Source: Madurella fahalii (lineage: Eukaryota; Ascomycota; Sordariomycetes; Sordariales). Taken from it: 64,000 nucleotides of DNA. Shown here piece after piece: positions 48,645 to 58,784 of the stretch. A program made the position numbers and the translations under genes. Within the stretch, counting starts at the first letter, position 1, and every line of letters begins with the position of its first letter. The notes beneath the pieces are model-generated. The model did not search any database. It was not told the DNA's origin and worked only from the letters and a program-made list of their open reading frames with translations. The DNA lies in assembly GCA_029876055.1 (NCBI GenBank), contig CM056874.1, forward strand, positions 7,440,001 through 7,504,000, read 5' to 3'.

Positions 48645-48995
48645 TCTTTTGGATCCGGATCTGAGGCTTCATCCGGCCGTGATGGTGAATACCCTTTCAC
48701 AGTTGCCGGCGGTGGCGGCGGCGTGAGCGAGGCAGCCGGAGGCACCGCGGTCGTCCCCATCAACCACCCCGCGGACGTGGCGCAGAACTTCTTCTTGCAG
48801 TTCCTCTGCGCGCCCATCGTCGCGACGTTTTATATCGGGTATAAGCTGTGGTTTCGGACGGGTGTGGTCAAGATTGACGAGATTGATGTCGACACTGGAA
48901 GGAGGGACTTCAATTTGCCCATCTTGGCGGCACACGAGGCGGAGGAGAAGAGAGGGTGGCCGTGGTGGAAGAAGGCCTATAGATTCTTGTGTTGA
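46690..48995 (+). CDS. Amino-acid permease (yeast-type APC family, Gap1-like)
   Basis: Exons are 46690-47089, 47240-47447, 47498-47707 and 47771-48995, giving 680 residues. After a ~110-residue cytosolic N-terminus comes SRELKGRHLQMIAIGGSIGTGLFVASGKAL, the signature first membrane helix of fungal amino-acid permeases. About twelve hydrophobic segments follow, including FPVAGSFSAYSTRFLDPAWG, AFTGTELVGLAAAETVNPRK and NSAVFGSSRTLAALADQRQAP. Substrate range is probably broad but not deducible. Between the tenth and eleventh helices is an unusual ~75-residue insert with a run of about 12 Ser (from a (TCG)n microsatellite) and a Gly run. The C-terminus is charged (EAEEKRGWPWWKKAYRFLC). The start ATG precedes PSSRDVEMATFG; a second ATG eight codons on is possible. 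Confidence 0.93.
48612..48643. repeat. (TCG)n microsatellite coding for a poly-Ser run in the permease
   Basis: Ten TCG units followed by TCA. It is in frame as Ser codons in the loop between the tenth and eleventh predicted helices. Confidence 0.9.
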
Positions 48996-49814
48996 CTGTT
49001 TGTCTCTTTCTTTTTTTTCCTTTTTTTTCTTTTTGGCCCTTATTTTTTCCCGCTCTTCCATTAACCATGCGAAACGGGGTATTGTATGGGAGGCACGGGG
49101 GAAGGTGTTCGTGCTCGTAGAGGTGATTGGAGACACCCTTGGCCTTGTACTAGGGAGCCTAGTTTTGCTCGGTGCTTGGAGTACGATTTGGTTGGGAAGG
49201 AAATAGATACCCAGGGTGGTGATGTTGATGCAAAGGACTGGAGATGAGCGAGGTATACCATTTGTTTTATTCGCCTTGGATGACTAAGAAATGGGTGGTT
49301 CACGACATGTACACCTGGCCCTAGGATTCCGAGGGCACTGGGGTCGGGGCAATATCTAAAATCAGTACCATAGACTTTGCTTCATGTCCAATAAGAACGC
49401 AAGTTCCAGAGTCTTGGACCAAGACACTCATATGATGACTTCAGCATGGGTATAGAAGTCCCGCTTGAATTGTTGCCAGCTGCCAAACGAAATACAAAAA
49501 CACCAGATTTCTGGGAATCCCGAGTGCTGTCCTCGATGATAGCCCCCGAAGTCGACAAAACAAAGTGTTGGTAATACGGCTTAATAGTCCAACACCGAGT
49601 TGGCCGCAAGCCCAAGGAAAATCCGCCGCTCCGAGGTAAAAACCGCTTTGAAATGGCATGAATGAAGCCCCCTGTATCTGGGCGCGGTGTAATGAGATGT
49701 GGTATGCTTCCCATGAATCATGAGTAGGCGTACAAAGACGTCAATCATTAAACGACATTATCGGTATCATGTCCTTTCTCCCTTCACCTCCCAATGGTTC
49801 GCCAGTTACGAGGT
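48996..49814. other. Convergent gap between permease and NTF2-like gene
   Basis: T-rich sequence at 49008-49032 just after the permease stop resembles a 3'-end element. A minus-strand frame at 49382-49714 (110 codons) has no recognised content and lies where the 3' UTR of the next gene is expected. Confidence 0.5.
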
Positions 49815-51539
49815 TTAAAAGTCCCAGAAGCCGTCCGACTTGGTAGGGGGCCCGCGGCCAACCTTCTTTGGGACATCTTGTTCATCGTCGTCGCCGATAA
49901 ACCAGCCACGCCCGGCGCCCTTCTTGCCTCCCATGCCATCGCCGGCGATCGCGATACCGCGGTTGTTGCCCGTCCGCGCGGGCTCGGGATTGTTGTTCTC
50001 CTTCTGCGATACGGGAGACTTGTCGTAGGACGACCAGCTGCTTTCCATCATGCGCACCGCCTTCTTGCGGTCCTCGGACACCTTGGCCGGCTCGTCGCCA
50101 TTGCTGTTGTGGGGCGACTCGTCGGTCAGGTTGAAATGGGCCTCAAAATCCTTGCGCCGGTCCTTGAGGTTCGTGATATTGCCCAGCGGCGGAGGACCAG
50201 GGTTGGGGTCAGCGCCGTCCTCGGTATGCAGCCTATTCTCGTACAGATGCAGGCCCTCGTTGTGCAATGTACCGCGAGGAGGCCTGTCGGCATTGCGAGG
50301 CCCCTTACTTGCGGGGCCGTCATCGACCAGCTCAAAATGAACTTCTGCGTCGCGACGCGGCTTGGGCACATGCGCATTCGGAACTGGCGTGTTCTCGAGC
50401 AAGTCGTTCTCCGTGCCCCAATGACGTACATCACGAGCGCGATGCATGATACGGCTTGCCGTCGGCTTCTGCGGCGTTACGAAGTCCTCAAAAGACCACT
50501 GGCTGTCACGCTTGCTCTTCTTCGCAGCATCACCGGCAGTGGGCTGGGCCGCGGGGGCTGGTGGGGCCTCGGAGCCATCATCAAAGTCGAAGTGCTGGTA
50601 CTTCTTAGGATTTGGACGTATGAAGCGTTCGGGGGATCGGGTCTTCTCTGGCGTGTCGGAGACATCGTTATCCTCGTCCTTCTCGAAGATGCGCATGGGC
50701 TGGAAGTGCTTCCCTGAGCCGATCTTGGGGGCAATCGCCTTGCTAGGGGACTGCGAGCGCTCACGGCCATTGCTAGGGGAGCCAGGTTCTTCCTCGGGTT
50801 CATCACCCAGGATCTCAGTGAAGGAGCGCTGTCGAGGTCTCCTGCCAGCATAAGGCGAAACAATGTCCTCGGGGTTCTCATCCTCCTCGCGCGGGGCAAA
50901 CAAGTCCAGCGATGCATGCGGGTCCCGGAGGATGTTGGTAGAGCCGCCACGAGAGCGGGTCGGGAGGCTCTCAGTCCGGCCCACATCGACACCGGCGCCC
51001 TTGACGCATTTTGCAACGAGATTGATCTGTTCCTTGCTGTCGCGGATGGGCCAGTTCTGGCCGGATCGGCCGATAACCTCGACTTGCTTGAGAAGCGAAC
51101 CTTGGTCCCAGCTCTGGCGGATCTGTGCGATCTTGCCCTCGCCGTCAAACGTCACAATGTGGGTCTGCCGAGGGAGCGAGTTAGTGCAACTATGACGGAG
51201 ACATATCCCAAACTAGCGAGAGCGACTTACAACCAGGAGGTAAACGGTGCGATCCGCAAGGAAGTTGCCGTCTAGACCGGGGAGGTAGGGCCCGCCGCTG
51301 GTAACGAATTCCAGCGTGGTCTCAGCTTCCAGCACGAGCACGTTCCGAGCCTCGAGCGCGAAGAGGGCTTCCTCCTTCTTCTTCTTGATCTTGTTGCGCA
51401 AGGCGGCCAGGTGCTTGATGATGTCGGTTGCGCCGGCGAAGCTAGAGGTGGTGGTGACGTAGTGCAACGACGCGTCTTCTGCGAGCGCCGACGAGTTTGG
51501 CGCAGCGAGAAACTGCTTGTACGCATCCTGCAACGCCAT
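49815..51539 (-). CDS. NTF2-like domain protein with long disordered tail
   Basis: Exons on the minus strand are 51231-51539 and 49815-51164, giving 552 residues. Residues 1 to about 150 look like an NTF2/SnoaL-type cone: MALQDAYKQFLAAPNSSALA, ALRNKIKKKKEEALFALEAR, TTLEFVTSGGPYLPGLDG, then THIVTFDGEGKIAQIRQSWDQGSLLKQVEV, the usual last strands. The remainder is low-complexity, rich in Asp/Glu, Pro, Arg and Ser. It holds repeated motifs of the form (F/H)FxLxD(D/E), such as VHFELVDDG and AHFNLTDES, and ends PTKSDGFWDF. I recall conserved fungal homologues, but no function. The intron is phase 0 with a GTAAGT donor. Confidence 0.85.
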
Positions 51540-53382
51540 GGCTGCAAAACGGGTAATATCGATGGAGCAAGGGTCCAGGAGGGGGGTTGAGAATCAGGCG
51601 TCCAGGACAGAGCTCCGGGATGATGGGCAACGTTTTGGATGACGGGGAGAGGAAAAGAGAGAAAGACGCGAAGAGAAGTCGAGGAAATAATATGGAAGGG
51701 AGCGGATCCCGAACTGGTGCAGCCACGGGAATGGAAGGACCGGGATGCGGGATGAAATGCATGGGGAAGGGGCTTGCACGATGCCTTCCGTGGCTTGGCA
51801 GGCCCGGCGTGTTTACCTGCACCTGCCGCACTGAACTACGTACAGTAGCATGCAGCTCCCCTTGTTCATAGATGCAGGACGTTTACATACACAGTACGGA
51901 CAGGCTGCAGGCCAGCTCCTTGTTGGCAACCTGATGGCAACCTCATGGCAAAATGCGACGCAGCTGCAGAGATGTCTCGATGCTGGTTGCTGGGCCAGCC
52001 TTTGACCAGCACACAAAAGTACACCAAAGTACACAAACATCAGTGTTAGCGGCGCCTGCCACAGCAGCCCTGAGACTCGACATGCGTGCTCATATTGTGC
52101 CTCGATATCATGGTGAGCCTCCCGCGGGTTCATTTAGCTTAGCCAGCCTTGGCCATGTCCTTCGATTGATCGGCACCACCCCGCCAGACCAGGTCTGAGA
52201 TCCGGGGGTTCCTCCCAAGGCCAAACGGCGAAATCCCTACACCGCGTCGAAGAGACCTGTCAAACTTGGTGCTGCAGAACAGACGCAGCCGTCCTCGGCG
52301 TTTCGTCACAATGCAGCGGCCATCTCGGCCACTTGCAGCAGACAGGAGACACGGACTTGTCAGCTGCATTCTGGCGCGGACCCAATTCGCATTGCGGACG
52401 AGAGCCCCGCTGACCGTTTTGTTTCAGGATGGGCACGAGCCCCACCTGCCCAGGCTGAGGTTCGCGTCTCGGGGACCCTGCTAGACCCGTTCCGGTTTGG
52501 TGCTCTTGGCTCTCCAACTTCGTCCCTGGAGCCTGGAGCCTGGACTGCGAAATTGCACGTACCTGTGAGAGCGACAGACACCAACTAACGGAGAGAGTGA
52601 GAGAAGAGAGTGTGTGTGTGTATCTCAACCTCGCTGCGCAGTTATCTGGCCATACACTCTATATCTGTAAAACCATCGCATATGGCTATTTCCTTATCTC
52701 GAGTGCCAAGGCAATCATTTCCAACTCAACCGTAAATCATACAACAGGTGGAGGCTGGTGTCGGCTCAACCAGATCGTCGGAACCAGACGATACAGTGCG
52801 CTGGGAGGCAAATGCCAGCAGTTGCCAAGGTTGCGGCTCGCCGCAATGCAGCTTGTTTCAGGTGGGCACGGCCTGCCAGTTAGTAAAGTCAAGTCCCAGA
52901 GTGTTGTCAGCCACAATCTTAAAGCCTGTCATGGATTCCGATAGGCGGGCAAGCGACATTCGCTGATGTCCAGGGAAGCAGCTTGTCCAAACACTGTTGG
53001 GCCTGGTTGACTCCCACTGTCATTGTTTCTCATGCTGCGTGGCTTGACCGCTTGTTCGGTGAGTGCAGTGTGTTTCCGTGTGACAAGGACATTTATGGTC
53101 ATGATTTCCCCACGTCAGTCCCAATGTTGCGTGGCTTCTCCCTTACATCCAGGTCCCTAGCCTAATGACCGTGTTGTTCCCTTACTCCGCAGCCCATACA
53201 CACGAATAAAGACTCTCAGTCCCTCTCCGGGCGGTATTCTGTGATTACATTGACAACATATCAAGCCAGAGGATCTCACTGGTCAGGTCGTTTCTTTACA
53301 CCTTCTCGCAATAGCCATTCACCAACTCCTCAGCAACCACCCCGTCCCATCCCGCTATCTCACAATCACACGGAAGCGAATC
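51540..53382. other. Intergenic region, no gene recognised
   Basis: It includes the NTF2-like promoter side and a leader for the next gene. A short (GT)n run lies near 52611-52621. Open frames reach about 130 codons with no domains. Nothing else supported. Confidence 0.5.
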
Positions 53383-53997
53383 ATGATACACAAACGTTCT
53401 ACTCCCACTGGCAAGCCCCAACTACACACCAGCAAAAACCACGACACGTACAACGGTGTTCACCATCTGCCCATCGCGACACATGTTTGTGTCCCCGCCA
53501 CAACCACCAACAATAACAACCAACCCCATGGCTCCTCCCAACAGGAGCAACAACGGCCCTGCTCTATAACCCTTTTCTACGAGCACAACCGCGCCTGCGA
53601 GATCTACCGCTCCCTCGACGAATTTTCCAACCTCAGCCGCGCCCTGGTTGCCGCCTCCTATCCCGAGATGCAGCTTTCCCCCCCCGGGAAGCTGAAGCCG
53701 CAAGGTGACATTGCCGGTAACGGTGCCAACGGCGAGGGAAGCAGCCGTGGTCTTAACAGTCCAGCCACATACCCTACCGGCTCCTCCCCCGGCAGCTGTT
53801 GCGGATGCGGGACGACAGGGACGGAAGAGGATGCCCAGTTGAGGTTGGACCTGAATGTGTTTCTCGAGAGGGTGATCCGGATGGCGAGGCGTGAGCCGGC
53901 CCAGGACGGGACGACACCACCGGCATTGGCGCAGCCGGCGGTCGTGGCACTGGAGTGGTTCTTGAGAAGGAGGGACGGGGATTGTGGGGGGAGGTGA
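53383..53997 (+). CDS. Small hypothetical protein
   Basis: A single exon of 204 residues. A Thr/Asn/Gln-rich N-terminal 60 residues leads to SITLFYEHNRACEIYRSLDE, then FSNLSRALVAASYPEMQLSP, a Gly/Ser linker containing SCCGCG, and a helical C-terminus LRLDLNVFLERVIRMARREP ending VVALEWFLRRRDGDCGG. The strand-helix order at 62-100 and the final FLRRRxGDC motif resemble unnamed fungal proteins with PX-like character. This is memory-based and weak. The first ATG of the frame is used; a later start would remove only low-complexity sequence. Confidence 0.5.
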   Translation: MIHKRSTPTGKPQLHTSKNHDTYNGVHHLPIATHVCVPATTTNNNNQPHGSSQQEQQRPCSITLFYEHNRACEIYRSLDEFSNLSRALVAASYPEMQLSPPGKLKPQGDIAGNGANGEGSSRGLNSPATYPTGSSPGSCCGCGTTGTEEDAQLRLDLNVFLERVIRMARREPAQDGTTPPALAQPAVVALEWFLRRRDGDCGGR

Positions 53998-55139
53998 CGG
54001 GCTATTGAGGAGGGGGAGCGGGAGCGGGAATCATGACCGGCGTCGACAAAGATATCGACTGACATGCGCCACCCTCGGCGGCGTACCATATGAGAACGAT
54101 CTATCGTTAGCACATCCCCATCCTCGTGCCCATACGCGGGTCAACCTCCGCCGTAAAACGGAAACGACGTGGCTGGACGGCTACATGCTTTACGCCGGCA
54201 TCGCATTACCCCAACAGCCTCCACGATGGGGTATATCACCGACGCTGATGCCGGCCTTCTTGCAGATGTTCCTGAGAGATATCGACTGCACGTGCCACGC
54301 TAGCGCCACTCCCGGCATACCTGCCTTGGCTTACCGAAGGGTGGAACGACAGACGGTTCATGCACGCGAGGAAGATGCCTGCTCAGAACGGCTCTGGCAT
54401 GGGGTTAGTGCATGGCTTGATTCATTAGTTCTTGAATAATAATGTATAATCATAAACAAGAAGGCCCAAGACTAGCTTCGTCTCATTAGTGACGCCGTTA
54501 GAGTTAGAGGTTGGAGGGCGGGACAACATATCTGTCCGACACAGGCTTGGTCGCGGTGACCCGTAAGTCCATGGATCCCACTTAAGTATATGGATTGACT
54601 AAGGACTCGAGCAAGGCGAGTTAACGTCTTAGACATAGCCTTGAGCAAGGGGTGTCATTCTGAACCGCAGAGACCGACTTCGCAGACTGCAGCCGCACCT
54701 CGACGAAAATCGATTACGCAATCAGCGACAGTACGAGAAAACGAATAAATATAAAGCGGGGAGGACCAGCACACTCGTCAAGGTTAGAGCGATGTATAAA
54801 GAACGATAATTTACAGAGGAGAAGAGTCTTGGAAAAAGAAAAGGAAAAAAACAAAAGAAAAGGGGGGAGGGGGGTTTACTCCTCATCCCTGTTGGATGTT
54901 ATCGTTAAAATAAGCGTGCTGCGGCTCGCGCAACCTTGGAAGATTCTACATTGGCTTTGGTCTAAAGAGATAGATCTGAATCTGAAAAGCCGCTCTCGAG
55001 TAAAATACAATACAATACAACGCGGCAAATTGGTATCACGCTATCCACAAACCCCTCGTTCATGCCGCCAGGCCTTGGGCAAAACAAAACTCAACCCACC
55101 ACTACTAATCTAAACACGTCCAAACATCTCCCATAGAGC
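53998..55139. other. Convergent gap, no gene recognised
   Basis: An A/G-rich run occurs at about 54829-54868 and a TACAATACAATACAA run near 55004-55020. A plus-strand frame at 53984-54439 has no recognised content. It probably holds the 3' flanks of both neighbours. Confidence 0.5.
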
Positions 55140-58100
55140 TCAATCCATCACCACCGCCCACGCAGCATTCTCCAGCTGCTTCAACACCAGAATAATATTC
55201 TCACTCAGCGGCGGCAAGCTCTCCCAGACCCCCACAAAATTCGCCCTGAGAATCTCTTGCGCGACCTCCATGCACGCACGAGGGTCCTCCAGCAAGCACT
55301 CCGTCACCCGCAGCGGATGCTGAGCATCGCCACCGCTACCATCACCACTCCCCGATAAGCTCTGAATAGCTGGTCTCCCCTGACCAAAGTTCACCCACGT
55401 CTCAGATGTGGGGGACGCCTCCCCGTCCAAGAGCACCATCACCCCCTGATACCCAAGCAGCTGCGTGCTACTAGTACCGCTACCGCCCCTCACCCTCGAC
55501 GCCCTCGTGACAATCCCATACGTCCAAAGACACAAGGCAGCATGATGCACAGCAATTGCGTAAAAATCTTTCAGGTGGCCTGGAGGGAACATCCGCCCCC
55601 TCCTCAGAACCTGTCCCGCATGCCAGAGCGCCTGGCGACCCTCGATACTCGCCGCCCAGCACTGCAGCGCCGGGTACACCCTCCTCGCCTGGTCCTCGCC
55701 CTCCTTGCCCGAAAATAGCTGCAGGTCGTTGAGCGAGACGTGCAGGTTCATTAAGAGCAGATGGAGTACCATGCTCTCCTGCGATGACGACAACAACATC
55801 CCATGCTCGTGCCAGCCGCGCGTGGCGTACTGGAACGCCTCGAGCTGTTTACAGAGTTCCTGGTGGCGGGAGTCGAGGAGGAGGCCCATGGCGTTGCTTG
55901 CGAAGGCCGGGGGCTGGGTAGCGGGTCGATGGACCGTGTTGAGCTGACGGTACTCCCATATTAAAGACCAGAAGCCGTGCAAGTAGATTGAGACGGAGAA
56001 TTGGACGTCTAGCCGCTGATGGTTTGTCGATAACGAGTTGATGTCCCGGAAGAGATCGCCGAGAGATGGAAGACGCTTGCCGTCTCCAGAACCGGCTTCG
56101 AGACAGCGCATCTTGAATTCTTCGGCGCTCCTCGCAAACCACAACTCTTTGGAGCATGGCAAAGGTAGCGTAAGTTCCGCGTATGACATGGACGGATTGT
56201 TGAACTGAGTCATAGAAATTTGGGCATCCCTCAAGTAGGCATGGAAAACTAGTCTGGATCGGCAAGTCAGGAGGGTTGGACCGGCTGAGCCGAGCAGCAA
56301 ACTTACCTTTTCCAAGACTCGAGTTCATGCCACTGCTTCCATTTGTCTTCTAAGACTTTGCCTGCGTCTGACGGATAGACGACGACGTCTGGGTAGAAAG
56401 ACCTACCAAACTTTCCTCTGTAGCGCATCATCTGCCAGAAGTCAGCACGGCAGATCAAAACGGCGGGTCATTTCGTATCTCACCGCTATGGGTACGGACA
56501 GGTCTGTCGCCGAATTAGCCAGAAATGACAGAGTGATTGGCTTCTGAATGACTCACGACACTCGGCAATCTCCATTTTCCGCCGGTTGCCACTCCATAAG
56601 CCAACATCTTGCACCAGCACCAAGGCTTGCACGTTGCCAAGTTCGGCGATTCGTTTGTTATTCTCCTCAAACTGCCGGAGAATCAGCAACAGCAGGCATC
56701 AGGGTCTGGGGAAGACTGAGACGTTACCTTGCTAGGAATTGCAATGCCTATTACGACGTCCAATTAGTTCCGGAAGTGAGTCAGCATATGCAGATTAGGG
56801 ATACTCACGGACTGTCTCTTGCAAAGCAAGACCGAACCGACGCAGTGCAGGAACAGGGGTCAGAAAAGCGCCGGCTGCGGCGGCAATGGCGAGCCACTCG
56901 GACGACTGACTGTTCAGCGACAATGAACCATAGTGAATCCACGATGAAACTTGACATAGGTGTGCTGCAAGGAAGATATGAATCCACGAATCCATAGCGC
57001 TGGCTGATGGGAAGGACGACGTAACCCGATCCGCCATATGCTTGTCACGACACGTGCTTAGAACAATGGCCAGGATCTTGTCGCGGCATGAGCTGTGGAG
57101 CGTGTCCTTGGACACTCTGTCTGCCATGGCCCTGTTGCCCTGGATTTGTGTGCTGTGTGCATCTTTGGATGGCAGTGGCAAATTAGCTTGTTCGGCGTAG
57201 CAGCAGTCTGTCTTCTCAGGACTCCATCTCCAGGGAGATTCGGTCCTCCAGTGATGTCAGTTATATGATTCCTTGTGGGGGGGGGGGGGGTCTCAGCAGG
57301 TGTTTGAGGAGCAAAGGCCCTGGATTTGGAGGCGTCCCCTTGGTTGTTCACCTCTGAGATAATCGTAAAGAGTGGCAAACAATCCTGATCTACATACCAA
57401 ATCTTGACCAGCGCAGAACGCATAGCCGTCATGCTGAGGTTATCCTCTGAGCTGACCGCTTGGTTCCCAACGCTCCCAGTTGCATCAAAGCTCCACGGGT
57501 CGAGGAGACCGAAATCAAACTCCTTAAAATCCGGGTTTGTGTCGTCATAGAAATTCAGCACGTCCAGCCCTTGGGCTTCAGCCAATCGAGCGTGGTTGCC
57601 AAGCGACTGATCATACAATACGTCGCGCAAAAAGTCGCAAAAAGGAGGCTTGGTGCTCTCCCGAGCCGCATGGTCCACATGGTTTCTGGGATAAGGCTGA
57701 AAGCTGCCCAGGTTACTGTGATCCAGGGATGTCTCTGGCGTAGGCAGCTGGACCTCATCCTTAATTGAGGAATTGTTCGGGCTTTCAAGACCCTCATCTA
57801 TCCCCTCGGGACTGATCAATTGAGCGAAGGCGGGCGAAGGCACGGCCGCGGCGAACTGGCTCTGCGTATAGCCCTTCACTGACGGGAGGCTGTAAGCCGA
57901 ATCAGGTGCCTCATCCTGAGTAGACCCTACATGCCTCGCAGACAGGTGAAGACGCTGCACGGCAGCATCTTCAGAAGAGGCAACTTCGCAGGCAAGTCCC
58001 CGTTTTGTGCAGCGGGCGCATCTGCGGGGAGTCAGTAACGCAACGACACCCGACGGCAGGGTACTTGCGGCTTGAGCTCTTCGCATTTCACCCGAGCCTT

Positions 58101-58784
58101 CGCGCACGGCTGGCACGCCTGGGCCACCCGGTTCGCCGAGGGAGAGAAGTTAATGCGCCTGCGTTTGGCACCATCGTTATCCAGGTGGTTTGTACGGTGA
58201 CGTTTTAGAAGGTCGGCCCGGGAGAAGGCTTTAGAACAAATCTGCAGTTCTGTATTAGGCTCAGCACGTGCGGCAAGCCGAGTCAGGAGAACTCACGTCA
58301 CAGATGAACCGCTTTCCGAGCGTGTGAGTAGCAATGTGCCTCTAATCTCGGTCAGTCGGGTAGCGGATACTGGTTCTTTGACGAGCGCAAGGACTTGCCT
58401 GGAGATGCTCAGGGCGAGAGTACCGGCCTAGGATAGTACGTACTGTCAGCGGTTGCGGCAACCGAAACGCGGAATTGGCAGGGCAGAATTACGTAGGCAG
58501 TCAGCACATTGGTACAGCGATTGCGTCTTGGAATGGCTCTCGGTAGGTTGTTGCGAAACCGGGCCTTCAGAATCGGGCTGGTTGAGATGCGGCGCAACCG
58601 AGGCCCGGCGGTTGGAGGGGAGGGATGGGGGATCAACGAAGGGGATGCGGGTTCCAACTGCCGGGTGGATCGGAGTCGCGATGTCCGCAGATCCATCAAA
58701 AGGCGGCTTCTGGGGCGGAGCTGGCGGCGGCGGCGGCGGTGGCGGGTCGGGAGGGTGGATGAGGTGTCCGATGGGGCTGGCCAT
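55140..58784 (-). CDS. Transcription factor with two C2H2 fingers and a Zn2Cys6 cluster
   Basis: I propose 11 exons on the minus strand: 58493-58784, 58399-58427, 58297-58341, 58069-58241, 57398-58021, 56809-57152 (or to 57245), 56728-56747, 56557-56671, 56484-56503, 56307-56431 and 55140-56253, giving 966 or 997 residues. A Pro-rich N-terminus precedes finger 1 (YQCADCLRRYSRPEHLQRHI) and finger 2 (FICDICSKAFSRADLLKRHR). The cluster follows as C-x2-C-x6-C-x5-C-x2-C-x6-C (CQPCAKARVKCEELKPCARC, then TKRGLAC). A fungal-TF middle domain covers about 380-700, with ILAIVLSTC, GAFLTPVPALRRFGLALQET and NVQALVLVQDVGLWSGNRRK. So it is probably a nuclear DNA-binding regulator; targets unknown. Introns 2 and 4 use GC donors. 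Exons 7 and 9 are 20 nt each. The acceptor of exon 6 is uncertain because two sites keep phase. Confidence 0.85.
57277..57290. repeat. G14 homopolymer (C14 on the coding strand), in intron 5 of the transcription factor
   Basis: Fourteen consecutive G between TT/GTG and TCTC. By the proposed model it lies between donor 57397 and the acceptor of exon 6, so it acts as a pyrimidine tract rather than coding sequence. Confidence 0.8.

Noticed and set aside
49382..49714. 110-codon minus-strand frame downstream of the NTF2-like gene
   Set aside because: It sits where the 3' UTR of that gene is expected and lacks any domain or splice link.
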